Assembly: GCA_021827605.1 (NCBI GenBank)
Contig: JAKAVF010000003.1
Span: 1-40,529, forward strand
DNA: 40,529 bases
Source: Microcaldota archaeon
GTDB taxonomy: Archaea > Micrarchaeota > Micrarchaeia > Micrarchaeales > Micrarchaeaceae
Direction of reading: 5' to 3'
The translations under genes were made by a program, and so were the position numbers. Below the pieces are notes generated by a model that was not told where the DNA came from, did not search any database, and saw only the letters and a program-made list of their open reading frames with translations. The first letter of the stretch is position 1. Each line of letters starts with the position of its first letter. Below, piece by piece: positions 1-7,922 of the stretch.

Positions 1-7
1 AAGGATT

Positions 8-67
8 ATGGCAAAAGTAAAATGTAAACGTGCAGTTTTGACAAAACGCCGAGATTTACAACAATGA
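8..67 (+). CDS. Possible 3' end of an upstream gene or a 19-residue basic ORF
   Basis: An open frame runs from the window edge to a TGA at 65-67. It contains an ATG at 8 and would give a short Lys/Arg-rich peptide beginning MAKVKCKRAV. The frame is open to the left edge, so this is either the C-terminus of a gene lying mostly outside the window or a very short independent ORF. No family is recognisable and there is too little sequence to decide. Confidence 0.25.
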   Translation: MAKVKCKRAVLTKRRDLQQ

Positions 68-103
68 AGTGAGGGTTGCATTATCCATTCAACAGAGCAA
101 TAA

Positions 104-111
104 TTTATAAA
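104..111 (+). promoter_or_regulatory. TATA box of the large surface-protein gene
   Basis: TTTATAAA lies 37-44 nt before the ATG at 148. That is the spacing expected for an archaeal TATA box serving a short-leader transcript. It also argues against the upstream TTG at 76, which precedes the box. Confidence 0.55.
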
Positions 112-147
112 CTTTCGCATGCATTATTTTTGCAGGGTGCAATTGTT

Positions 148-3129
148 ATGCATAATCGTCTCTCTCTTGTAGTATTAGGGTTGTTTATTTCATTGGTGCT
201 GTTCAATTATGCAGGCGCAGCTCCCACCATAGTGCCGTGCGCAGGCACAGGCACGCTGACATGCGGCTTCATAAACGTGACAAATACCACCCTAGACGTC
301 GGACAGAACACTATAATAACAATAAACGGGATCAGCGGAGGCGCGCCGGGTGTCAACGGCTACACAGCGAATTGGATACTGGACGGCTACTCTGGGACTC
401 CAATAATATACAGCAAAGTTTTCGCGAACACGATAGCATTCAGGATAGTGCCGAGCACTACACTCGCAGGAAACGTCTTCGTATACAACGGCACAGTCTC
501 CTCTGCCAATTCCGTCGCTAACGGCGCGTACGGTGAAGGCACAAACATATACACGGTCAACGCAGCAATCACTGACCAGCCAGGTGCGAACTCAATAGTT
601 ACAAATGACATACCGCTGCTTACGATAAACCTCGCATTCTCTTCCGGCAACACAAATCCATCCGGAGATTATGATGAAGGGCAGACTGTGAACATGATCG
701 CATACGCTTACAACGGAACCCCGCCATATACATACAACTTCCTGATATGCCCCTCAGGCGGCTGCTCCACAATCATCGCAAACTCGTTAGTTGTAACATC
801 CGCGACGAGCAACACGTTCGCATGGGTCTCGAACCAGGTCGGCACCGGTTTCCTTTTCATCGCACATAAAAACGACAGTGCCAGCACCCCTGAGTTTGCC
901 TCGGGAGTCCAGTCCTTCACTGTCGATTCCACTCCAGCAGTAACGCTCACGCCGAGCAATAATCCGATTGACGCAGGCCAGACAGAAACATATACAATTG
1001 CAGTAAGCGGAGGGACGGGTCCATTTACCGCAGAGCTTTATAACGTCAGCGGCAGCGCGCAGGTCGGGAGCAATGTGATAATAAGCTCTCCGGGAGGCAG
1101 CAACACCATCAGTTTCCCAGCATCAACAACAGGGACCTTCAGCTACAACGCAATAGTTACGGACTTAGGTACGTTCTTGCCTTATGTATTCAATTCGGTG
1201 TCAAACACTATTATACTCAACCCTGCGCTCGCAACGCCGACAGCGCCTGTTCTCAGCGGGAACAATATCGATTATACCGGTAACCCAATTGGAAACCAGA
1301 ATATAGATGCGAACACATTGGTAACTGGAGGCACATCACCTTACACCTATAACTTCATAACATCATACGCCAGCAACGACGTGGTCTTCAGTTATACTCC
1401 ACAAGCATCAAACAGCCTCTCCGACTCCACCCTGCAGACAGCTCCGCCAGGCAACTACGTGATGAACGTCATAGTCACGGACAGCGCCAACACTCCTGTA
1501 AGCGCAAACTCCCTCTACACATCAAACATACTTGTGTCTGTGGCGCCTACCATATCTTCGCTCGCTGCCAGCAACACCACGCTTGATGCTGGGCAGGTAG
1601 AGGTATACACGTTCAACGTATACAACGGCATCGGACCATTTACCGCAGAGCTGTACAACAGTACAGCTGGCAAGTTACAGGGAAGCAACGTCCTTATAAA
1701 CTCACCAGGCGGCAGCAACACTATATCCTTCATCACATCCAATACTGGCACATTCAGCTACGAAATCTTTGCGACTGACGAGGGCAGCGATGCCATCTCG
1801 CCCCATGCGGTTTCTTCCATAACCAACAGCATAACCGTGAAAAAGACACCTACAATCACACTCACAGCCACGAGCAGCACATCGCTCACCCTCGGAGGTA
1901 CGGTAACCTTCCTGGCCAGCGTGCCATCCGGAGGCGCAGGTCCGTTCACAGTTGCGCTGCATGGCGCAACATGCGTGAGCGGCGTTGTTACTAACACTAT
2001 AACCACTTCGGGAAGCAACGCGCTGCTCTCATGCGACCCGCAATCAACAGGCTCATACAACATGTATGTGAGTGCTGTGGACACGGGCACGACAACGCAC
2101 TACAACCTTGTAAATAGTGGGACGGTAGCAGTGGCAGTTTCATCTTCTGGTGGCGGCGGAGGAGGAGGCGGTGGCGGCAGTGGTGGAGGCGGTGGTGGCG
2201 GAACACAGAAGCCAGTCATAGTCAACATCACCAACGGCTTCAACGTCACAGGAATAGCGCAGCTCAACACATTCAACGTAACCCTGTGCGGAGGGAAGTT
2301 CTTCTTCACCGACAACTTCATATCCCCGAATGATACCGGCATGTCCGTCAATGGAAAGAACTACACGATGTACGTAAACAAGCCGATAGTGCTCCTGAGC
2401 ACACCTACGCAGACCTGCTACATGGATCTGCAAAACGTTTCATACCTGCCTGTACTTCACACAGTCCAGCTAATGGTTTATGTCAAGTCTAACGGAGTCG
2501 TCCACACAGTGATTATAACGGAGCAGAACTTCATCGGCGTACTCAACGGCACATTCGCTATTTCTGGCAATTCCTCGGACAAGCTTAACTTCAAGCCTGC
2601 CAATGTAACTGTATTGATATCCCTTGGCGTCAACAAGACAATAACGCCGAACTACACGATAGAGAACGTTACGGCCAATACCCCGGCATTGGCGAACGCC
2701 ACGAAACTGGTTGCGATAAGACTCAACATCAGCAACAGCACTGTGATTCTGTTCTTCACAATGCACTACCCGTGTGGCATGAACGTATCGAGGATAAATG
2801 CATACAAGCTGATTAATGGGGCGTGGACTTCGGTCACAAGCACGACAAATGCGAGCGCCTGCGCTGACACGTTCACGCTAACAGGAGGAGATCCTACTGT
2901 TGGGTTGTTCGAGGCTGCGCTTCCAGCGGCAACATCCTCAACAACCTCCGCTTCTACAACTGTGTCAACAACAAGCGTTTCTGGCGTGCAGCTGCCTCCA
3001 GCACCGGATTACACAGGAACAATCATAGCCATAATCGTGATAGTGGTCGTAGTAGTGGCAATCATGCTCTACTACCGCAGCGTAGCGATGAAGAGGAAGC
3101 GCATGCCCGGCGGTGGCAGCAGGCGCTGA
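148..3129 (+). CDS. Large secreted surface protein with Ig-like repeats, poly-Gly hinge and C-terminal membrane anchor
   Basis: This 993-residue protein is exported and anchored, probably as part of the cell surface. Residues 1 to about 24 form a Sec signal peptide (MHNRLSLVVLGLFISLVLFN). A series of beta-rich Ig-like modules follows. Two are clearly related and share GPFTAELYN and SPGGSNTISF, encoded near 1.02-1.15 kb and 1.64-1.76 kb. A glycine run near residues 668-687 acts as a hinge. After it comes a module with many N-x-S/T sequons that resembles the region before membrane anchors in other archaeal surface proteins, then a Ser/Thr-rich stalk, one transmembrane helix (TIIAIIVIVVVVVAIMLYY) and a basic tail. 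The start at 148 is chosen because it opens the signal peptide and follows the TATA box; an in-frame TTG at 76 would add 24 residues. It could be an S-layer-like or adhesive protein; the sequence does not distinguish these. Confidence 0.8.
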   Translation: MHNRLSLVVLGLFISLVLFNYAGAAPTIVPCAGTGTLTCGFINVTNTTLDVGQNTIITINGISGGAPGVNGYTANWILDGYSGTPIIYSKVFANTIAFRIVPSTTLAGNVFVYNGTVSSANSVANGAYGEGTNIYTVNAAITDQPGANSIVTNDIPLLTINLAFSSGNTNPSGDYDEGQTVNMIAYAYNGTPPYTYNFLICPSGGCSTIIANSLVVTSATSNTFAWVSNQVGTGFLFIAHKNDSASTPEFASGVQSFTVDSTPAVTLTPSNNPIDAGQTETYTIAVSGGTGPFTAELYNVSGSAQVGSNVIISSPGGSNTISFPASTTGTFSYNAIVTDLGTFLPYVFNSVSNTIILNPALATPTAPVLSGNNIDYTGNPIGNQNIDANTLVTGGTSPYTYNFITSYASNDVVFSYTPQASNSLSDSTLQTAPPGNYVMNVIVTDSANTPVSANSLYTSNILVSVAPTISSLAASNTTLDAGQVEVYTFNVYNGIGPFTAELYNSTAGKLQGSNVLINSPGGSNTISFITSNTGTFSYEIFATDEGSDAISPHAVSSITNSITVKKTPTITLTATSSTSLTLGGTVTFLASVPSGGAGPFTVALHGATCVSGVVTNTITTSGSNALLSCDPQSTGSYNMYVSAVDTGTTTHYNLVNSGTVAVAVSSSGGGGGGGGGGSGGGGGGGTQKPVIVNITNGFNVTGIAQLNTFNVTLCGGKFFFTDNFISPNDTGMSVNGKNYTMYVNKPIVLLSTPTQTCYMDLQNVSYLPVLHTVQLMVYVKSNGVVHTVIITEQNFIGVLNGTFAISGNSSDKLNFKPANVTVLISLGVNKTITPNYTIENVTANTPALANATKLVAIRLNISNSTVILFFTMHYPCGMNVSRINAYKLINGAWTSVTSTTNASACADTFTLTGGDPTVGLFEAALPAATSSTTSASTTVSTTSVSGVQLPPAPDYTGTIIAIIVIVVVVVAIMLYYRSVAMKRKRMPGGGSRR
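2149..2205 (+). repeat. GGN-repeat tract encoding a poly-glycine hinge
   Basis: A run of GGT/GGC/GGA codons interrupted by a Ser codon encodes about 18 glycines inside the surface protein. It separates the Ig-like part from the membrane-proximal module. Such triplet tracts are prone to length variation. Confidence 0.85.
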
Positions 3130-3220
3130 ATGCGCTTGCGCAATTGGCAGCGCAGGTACCGGTTCATGAGCCGTAGGAGCCATTATTATAAGGATTCCGC
3201 AATGAATATATTGTGAGGGC

Positions 3221-4273
3221 ATGGCAGTTGACCTGAGCAAGCTCGTCTCAAAGCGGAAGATCACTCTCGACGAGCTTAACAACCGCACCATTGCAGTTGA
3301 CGCATGGAACATCCTCTACCAGTTCCTCTCCATCATAAGGGGTCCTGACGGCAATCCGCTCAGGGACATACACGGGAACGTGACAAGTCATCTGTCCGGC
3401 GTATTCTACAGGAATATAGAGCTAATCAGCCATGGGATCTCTCCAATCTATGTGTTCGACGGGATTCCTTCGATGCTTAAGCAGAAGACTATAGAGGCGC
3501 GCATGAACCGGAAGCGTGCTGCCCAGGAGGCCTACGAGAAGGCGCTTGCCGAGGGAAAGCTTGAGGAGGCCAGGATGTACGCCCAGGGCACCGTCCGCAT
3601 GACAAAGGAAATAATAGAAAGCGCAAAGAAGCTACTCGAGTACATGGGAATCCCGTTCATAAACGCGCCCAGCGAAGGAGAGGCGCAGGCGTCGATAATG
3701 TGCAAGAAAGGGGTCGTCTACGCCGTCGCGAGCCAGGACTATGACACTATGCTGTTTGGAGCCCCTCTCGTGGTCAGGAACCTAAACATAAGCGGAAAGA
3801 GGAAGCTGCCGAAGAAGAACGTCTACGTCAACGTGGAGCCAGAGATGCTGAGCTTCAAGGACACAACAGAGAGCCTTGGGCTGAACCAGAAGCAGCTGAT
3901 CTGGATTGGCATCCTCTTGGGAACGGACTTCAACGAAGGAGTTAAGGGAGTAGGTCCTAAGACGGCGCTCAAGATAGTGAAGGGTGCGAAGAGCATAGAC
4001 GACATAAAAGGGTATGTAAAGGAGAGGTACAACACGGAATTCGAGCTCGACATAAGGGAGGTAGAGTCTCTATTCCTGAATCCTGAGGTAAAGGAGGTGG
4101 GGGAGGCCGAGCTCGGCACTCTCATGGAAGCGCTCCCAAACAAGGAGAAGATAGTCAAGTTCATGTGCGACGAGCACGACTTCAGCAGGGAGCGGATAGA
4201 GAAGTACACAGACAGGCTCATGGAGCTGCGCAGCGCATCGCGCCAGAAGGGGATAGGCAACTGGATAAAGTAA
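3221..4273 (+). CDS. fen: Flap endonuclease 1 (FEN1/XPG family)
   Basis: FEN1 removes 5' flaps during Okazaki-fragment maturation and base-excision repair. The 350-residue length is normal for the archaeal enzyme. The N-terminal nuclease domain has the metal-site motifs (TIAVDAWNILYQFL, IYVFDGIP) and the internal domain has NAPSEGEAQAS and YAVASQDYDTMLFG. A helix-hairpin-helix segment follows (GVKGVGPKTALKIVKGA). The last residues, QKGIGNWIK, fit a PCNA-interacting (PIP-box) pattern. Residue 2 is Ala, whereas most family members have Gly there. A purine-rich GTGAGG just before the ATG and a TATA-like TTATTATAAGG near 3182-3192 support this start. It stands alone on the plus strand between the surface protein and the Hsp20 gene. 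Confidence 0.95.
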   Translation: MAVDLSKLVSKRKITLDELNNRTIAVDAWNILYQFLSIIRGPDGNPLRDIHGNVTSHLSGVFYRNIELISHGISPIYVFDGIPSMLKQKTIEARMNRKRAAQEAYEKALAEGKLEEARMYAQGTVRMTKEIIESAKKLLEYMGIPFINAPSEGEAQASIMCKKGVVYAVASQDYDTMLFGAPLVVRNLNISGKRKLPKKNVYVNVEPEMLSFKDTTESLGLNQKQLIWIGILLGTDFNEGVKGVGPKTALKIVKGAKSIDDIKGYVKERYNTEFELDIREVESLFLNPEVKEVGEAELGTLMEALPNKEKIVKFMCDEHDFSRERIEKYTDRLMELRSASRQKGIGNWIK

Positions 4274-4310
4274 CGACCCTTTACCTGGAAAACCTAAGAT
4301 GAAGAAAACG

Positions 4311-4320
4311 CTTATATACT
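4311..4320 (+). promoter_or_regulatory. TATA box of the Hsp20 gene
   Basis: CTTATATACT lies 31-40 nt before the ATG at 4351. A GAGAGG sequence abuts the start codon. Confidence 0.55.
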
Positions 4321-4350
4321 CTATGTGGCAAATAGAATTGGGTAGAGAGG

Positions 4351-4878
4351 ATGGCGCGGAAACGTGCAGGGGATGCAGCTGAAGGGCTGGATAATTTCTC
4401 AGAGATAAACGCACTAATAGCGCGTTTTCTGCATGACGTAGCAAAGGACTTCAGCGACTTCTCCGATGTTGGTCCTAGGAGCCAGCCAATCATCTATGGC
4501 TTCAATGTTAGAATAGGTCAAAATGGCGAGCCTATAGTCAACAGTTTCGGCAACGTGAAGCCAACCGAGCCGAGAATAAAATTCAGCGAAGACAGGGAGC
4601 CTCTCATCGACATAATCGATGTCGAGGAGGTAATTACGGTTCTTGCAGAGATGCCGGGCATCGACAAAAAGAGCATAAAGGTCACAGCCATGCCAGATGA
4701 GATAACGATAGACGCGCGAGAGCGCGGGAGGAGCTACCACAAGGTCGTCAGGCTTCCAGCAAGCGTAGACCCGCAGCAGTCGGAATCAAGGTTCCACAAC
4801 GGCGTGCTGCAGGTGGATTTCAAAAAGTCGTCAAAGGCAAACTCTAATAAAACAGTTGTCATAAGGATTAACGAATAA
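4351..4878 (+). CDS. Hsp20 / alpha-crystallin family small heat-shock protein
   Basis: This 175-residue chaperone should hold unfolding proteins in solution. The N-terminal third carries GFNVRIGQNGEPIVNSFGNV, a block typical of an archaeal Hsp20 subgroup. The alpha-crystallin domain follows (roughly residues 83-160, including VITVLAEMPGIDKKSIKV and RLPASVDPQQSESRFHNGVL). The C-terminal VVIRINE contains an I-x-I-type motif used in oligomer assembly. It is followed 11 nt later by a tiny basic ORF, possibly co-transcribed. No heat-shock operator could be identified. Confidence 0.9.
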   Translation: MARKRAGDAAEGLDNFSEINALIARFLHDVAKDFSDFSDVGPRSQPIIYGFNVRIGQNGEPIVNSFGNVKPTEPRIKFSEDREPLIDIIDVEEVITVLAEMPGIDKKSIKVTAMPDEITIDARERGRSYHKVVRLPASVDPQQSESRFHNGVLQVDFKKSSKANSNKTVVIRINE

Positions 4879-4889
4879 ATCGTGATTTT

Positions 4890-5009
4890 ATGCAGAAGAA
4901 GGTAATGAAGTCAAACAGAAAGAAGGGAAAAGTCTACAGGAACGTGCAGAAGCTGCGAAGGTTGAAAAGGAACACAAGGAAGATCTACAAATCGTCGCGC
5001 AAAGGGTAA
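4890..5009 (+). CDS. Small highly basic protein (39 residues), unknown
   Basis: ATG at 4890 to TAA at 5007-5009 encodes a 39-residue peptide, about half Lys plus Arg, beginning MQKKVMKSNRKKGKVYRNVQ. A GTGAT sequence at 4882-4886 sits 3 nt before the ATG and looks like the GGTGAT ribosome sites used elsewhere in the window. It lies 11 nt after the Hsp20 stop, so co-transcription is likely. The composition suggests a nucleic-acid or ribosome-associated peptide, but I do not recognise a family and it could be non-coding. Confidence 0.5.
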   Translation: MQKKVMKSNRKKGKVYRNVQKLRRLKRNTRKIYKSSRKG

Positions 5010-5112
5010 TCATCGATTCTACCGACCACTTGGTTTTTACGATCTTGCGCTCCCCCTTTTTATGCCTACTTTTACTCGGAAACAGCAAATATTTGAAATG
5101 TAGCCATAGGAG

Positions 5113-5700
5113 TCAGCTTATCTCAGTATGTATCTGGTCGTTGAACTCGTAAGCGGTAGTCTCGTCGTTTATCTCCAATGATTTTATCATCTCATCTCTG
5201 TTAGCGAACTTCTTGAATCCGCTCGCGAAGTCTAGCGCATAAGCCTTTCCGTCGAATTCGTAGTAGGTAAACACCCTTCTGACTCCCTCTTTCACGCAGA
5301 CGAATACCTTTGCTGATGGGTTTCCCAAGTCTATGAGCAGGCTTGCGAGCAGTATGTTCCTGTCCATCACATCCCCTACTCCGAACGTCAGCGTTTCCTC
5401 AGGCGTCAGCCAGAACTGTAGGGGAAGAGCCGTGTCCTCTATGCTGTTCTTTACGAAATAGAATGCGTTGATGCTCGCCTCATAGAAGTTTATCTTGTAG
5501 TTGTAGACGCCGAAGCCCTTCTTTATGTCGTCCGCCTTCTTCATCACCATCTCGTTCTTCGGTGTCACCAATGCAGGCAGCTCCGCTACTGATATGTGTT
5601 CCATCTCTTCGATGTAATCCTTGTATCTTGACACTATTGCGAGGTAGAGCTGGTTGAGGCGCATCTCGCGCTCCAAAGCCCTATCGGTAGCTTCTGCCAC
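5113..5700 (-). CDS. Transglutaminase-like fold protein lacking the catalytic Cys
   Basis: The product has 195 residues: a helical N-terminal half and a C-terminal half resembling the transglutaminase/papain-like core. The stretch GVGDVMDRNILLASLLIDLG (residues 107-126) matches the family's GDCxDxAxLLxxLLRxLG helix, followed by KVFVCV and a strand pair ending ALDFASG, where active members have the catalytic Asp. The catalytic Cys position is Val111, and the His position in the following strand is occupied by Phe or Thr (VFTYYEF), so hydrolase or transfer activity is unlikely. The role is therefore probably binding or structural. The fold assignment is inferred from pattern only. It is a single minus-strand gene convergent with the Hsp20 unit. 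Confidence 0.55.
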   Translation of the reverse strand: MAEATDRALEREMRLNQLYLAIVSRYKDYIEEMEHISVAELPALVTPKNEMVMKKADDIKKGFGVYNYKINFYEASINAFYFVKNSIEDTALPLQFWLTPEETLTFGVGDVMDRNILLASLLIDLGNPSAKVFVCVKEGVRRVFTYYEFDGKAYALDFASGFKKFANRDEMIKSLEINDETTAYEFNDQIHTEIS

Positions 5701-5780
5701 TGCTATCCACCCCGTTATTATATTCGATGCAAAGAGCCAAATATCTTGTCGTCCGTCCGCGTTGGCGCATAATAATCGCC

Positions 5781-5790
5781 ATTTTTATAC
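5781..5790 (+). promoter_or_regulatory. TATA-like box before the broken gene
   Basis: ATTTTTATAC ends 28 nt before the ATG at 5819. The spacing matches other promoters here, suggesting that the remnant at 5819-6086 was once, or still is, transcribed. Confidence 0.4.
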
Positions 5791-5818
5791 CGGTAGAGTA
5801 AGCCTCTTTGTGTCAGGA

Positions 5819-6086
5819 ATGAGAGACATGCTCATCTCGGACAAGAGCCAGAGGAATGGATCAGCGTGTACAAGACGATACCTGCGGCAGGGCTTGATCC
5901 AGATTTCGACAGGAAGTTCAGGTTCCTCCTTCTAGAGCGCACTACCTGTCTGATATTCGGAGACCTTGGTTCTGGTGAATACTAGTGCAGCGAAGAGGGC
6001 AGAAAACATTTCCTGCGCTTGTCCTATGGAGCTTGGCATAGGCCTGTTCGGCCATCTCGCATCCCAGCTTCAGAAGCAGTCTCAAT
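5819..6086 (+). pseudogene. Remnant of an about 90-residue gene with two compensating frameshifts
   Basis: The ATG at 5819 opens MRDMLISDKS, but this frame stops at 5933-5935. The next frame reads plausibly as protein over 5821-5982 (for example EEWISVYKTIPAAGLDPDFD and RKFRFLLLERTTCLIFG) and stops at 5983-5985. The first frame then resumes (NTSAAKRAENISCACPMELG, IGLFGHLASQLQKQSQ) to the TAA at 6084-6086. Two opposite single-base shifts would join the three pieces into one protein. A TATA box lies at the right distance upstream and the polX promoter follows directly. I do not recognise the family. The shifts may be real decay or assembly errors. Confidence 0.5.
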
Positions 6087-6134
6087 AAACTTTTAAATGC
6101 AGCCACCCATTAAATTAGAGAGGGGAGCCAGGGC

Positions 6135-7862
6135 ATGATAAACAAGACCATTGCCGACATTTTCAATGAAATCGCGGCCATGCTGAGCCTCGATGAGAGG
6201 CCGACGGTCAGATTCGAGGTCCGCGCATATCAGAAAGCAGCGCTTACCATCGGGATGATGCAGGAGCCGATAGAGGACATCTACAAGAAGGGAGGAGTTA
6301 AGGCACTCATGGAACTTCCCGGAGTCGGAAAATCCATCGCGAGCCACATAGAGGAATATGTCAGGACAGGCAGGATCAAGAAGTACGATGAGCTCAAGAA
6401 GAAGTACCCCATCGACATGGCTGGCCTCACATCCATATCTGGGATGGGAGCGAAGCGGGCGATGATACTTTACAAGAAGCTCGGAATCAAGAACATAGAT
6501 GACCTAAAGAAGGCGCTCGCACGGCACGAGATAAGGGCCATCGAGGGATTCAGCGAGAAGAGCGAGGCGTTAATCGCAAAGGGTCTTGCGTTCAGGGAGA
6601 TGAGCAAGGGTAGGATGCTCATTTCTGACGCTCTTCCTGTCGGTGAGGGAATAGTGAAGGCGCTGATGGACAGCGGGCTGGTTGAGAAGGTCATGATAGC
6701 CGGGTCAGCCAGAAGGATGAGGGACACGGTCGGCGACCTCGACATCCTTGCAATATCCAAGGAGGGCCCCAAGGTAATGGATTTCTTTACCAAGCTCCCA
6801 GCGGTCTCCGGGATTGTTGCAAAGGGGCCGACAAAGTCCACAGTCAACCTTGACATTGGAATATCATGCGACCTGCGTGTGCTCGAGCCGGAGAGCTTCG
6901 GCGCAGCTGTGCAGTACTTCACTGGCAGCAAGGACCACAACATACAGACGCGAACAATCGCGGTGAAGAAGGGATACAAGCTGAATGAGTATGGCCTGTT
7001 CGACAAGAAAGACAGGAATATAGGAGGCGTTGAGGAGGCAAGCATCTATGAAAAGTTGGGGATGCAGTGGATGCCGCCGGAGATGCGCGAAGCGCGCGGG
7101 GAGGTGGAGTTGGCACTGCAGCACAGGATCCCAAAACTGGTCGAGCTAAATAACATAAAAGGGGATCTCCACAGCCACACGAAAGCCACAGACGGAGACA
7201 ACACCCTTGAGGAGATGGCCAGCGCCGCGATGGAGCTGGGATACGAATACATTGCGAATACGGACCACACGAAGAGCCTCTATGTAACCAAGGGGATGAA
7301 CGACAAGCAGTTCGACGCGCATTTCAGGAAGATAGACAATTACAACGACTCGCTTAAGGGAAAGTTCAGGGTGCTCAAGGGCGCCGAGATAGAGATACTG
7401 AAGGACGGCTCCCTGGACCTTGCACCCCATACTCTAGAGAAGATGGACTGTCTTGTCGCGTCTGTACACTCCAACTTCAACATGCCGAAGAAGGAGATGA
7501 CCGACAGGGTGATCAAGGCTCTCGACTCAGGATACGTGCACATACTAGGCCATCCGACCGGCCGTGTCATAGGGGTCAGGTCAGCCTATGAAATCGACCT
7601 CGAGAAGGTCGCCGAAGCCGCCGAGAGAAACAGGGTCGCCCTCGAGGTGAACTGCCTGCAGAGGTTCGATCTAAACGACACCAACATACTGCTTACATCG
7701 AAGTACAAAGTCAAATATGCTGTCAACACCGACGCCCACCAGACGGGCCACTTCGATATGATGAGGTACGGCGTGGGAACTGCGAGGAGGGGATGGCTCA
7801 CAAAGGAGAGAGTGATAAACGCCCTCCCACTGGGAAAACTGTTGAAAGAGCTCCACAGATGA
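6135..7862 (+). CDS. polX: DNA polymerase X family protein with C-terminal PHP domain
   Basis: Family X polymerase for gap filling in base-excision repair, with a metal-dependent PHP nuclease/phosphatase domain; 575 residues is the usual PolX length. The N-terminus has helix-hairpin-helix elements (ELPGVGKSIASHIEEYV, SISGMGAKRAMILYKKLG). The polymerase palm has the paired Asp in GDLDIL (D201, D203) and a third Asp at about 246 (SCDLRVL). The PHP domain starts with GDLHSHT (D344, H346, H348) and continues through NTDHTKS, SVHSNF, GHPTGR and NTDAHQTG, so the metal ligands look intact. A TATA-like CTTTTAAATGC at about 6089-6099 and a GAGAGGGGAG purine tract near 6117-6126 support this start. Confidence 0.95.
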   Translation: MINKTIADIFNEIAAMLSLDERPTVRFEVRAYQKAALTIGMMQEPIEDIYKKGGVKALMELPGVGKSIASHIEEYVRTGRIKKYDELKKKYPIDMAGLTSISGMGAKRAMILYKKLGIKNIDDLKKALARHEIRAIEGFSEKSEALIAKGLAFREMSKGRMLISDALPVGEGIVKALMDSGLVEKVMIAGSARRMRDTVGDLDILAISKEGPKVMDFFTKLPAVSGIVAKGPTKSTVNLDIGISCDLRVLEPESFGAAVQYFTGSKDHNIQTRTIAVKKGYKLNEYGLFDKKDRNIGGVEEASIYEKLGMQWMPPEMREARGEVELALQHRIPKLVELNNIKGDLHSHTKATDGDNTLEEMASAAMELGYEYIANTDHTKSLYVTKGMNDKQFDAHFRKIDNYNDSLKGKFRVLKGAEIEILKDGSLDLAPHTLEKMDCLVASVHSNFNMPKKEMTDRVIKALDSGYVHILGHPTGRVIGVRSAYEIDLEKVAEAAERNRVALEVNCLQRFDLNDTNILLTSKYKVKYAVNTDAHQTGHFDMMRYGVGTARRGWLTKERVINALPLGKLLKELHR

Positions 7863-7922
7863 AAGTTTAAATATCCTCTCTCTAAATAAAAAACGACAAA
7901 TTAGCACAAAGCACGTGTTCTA

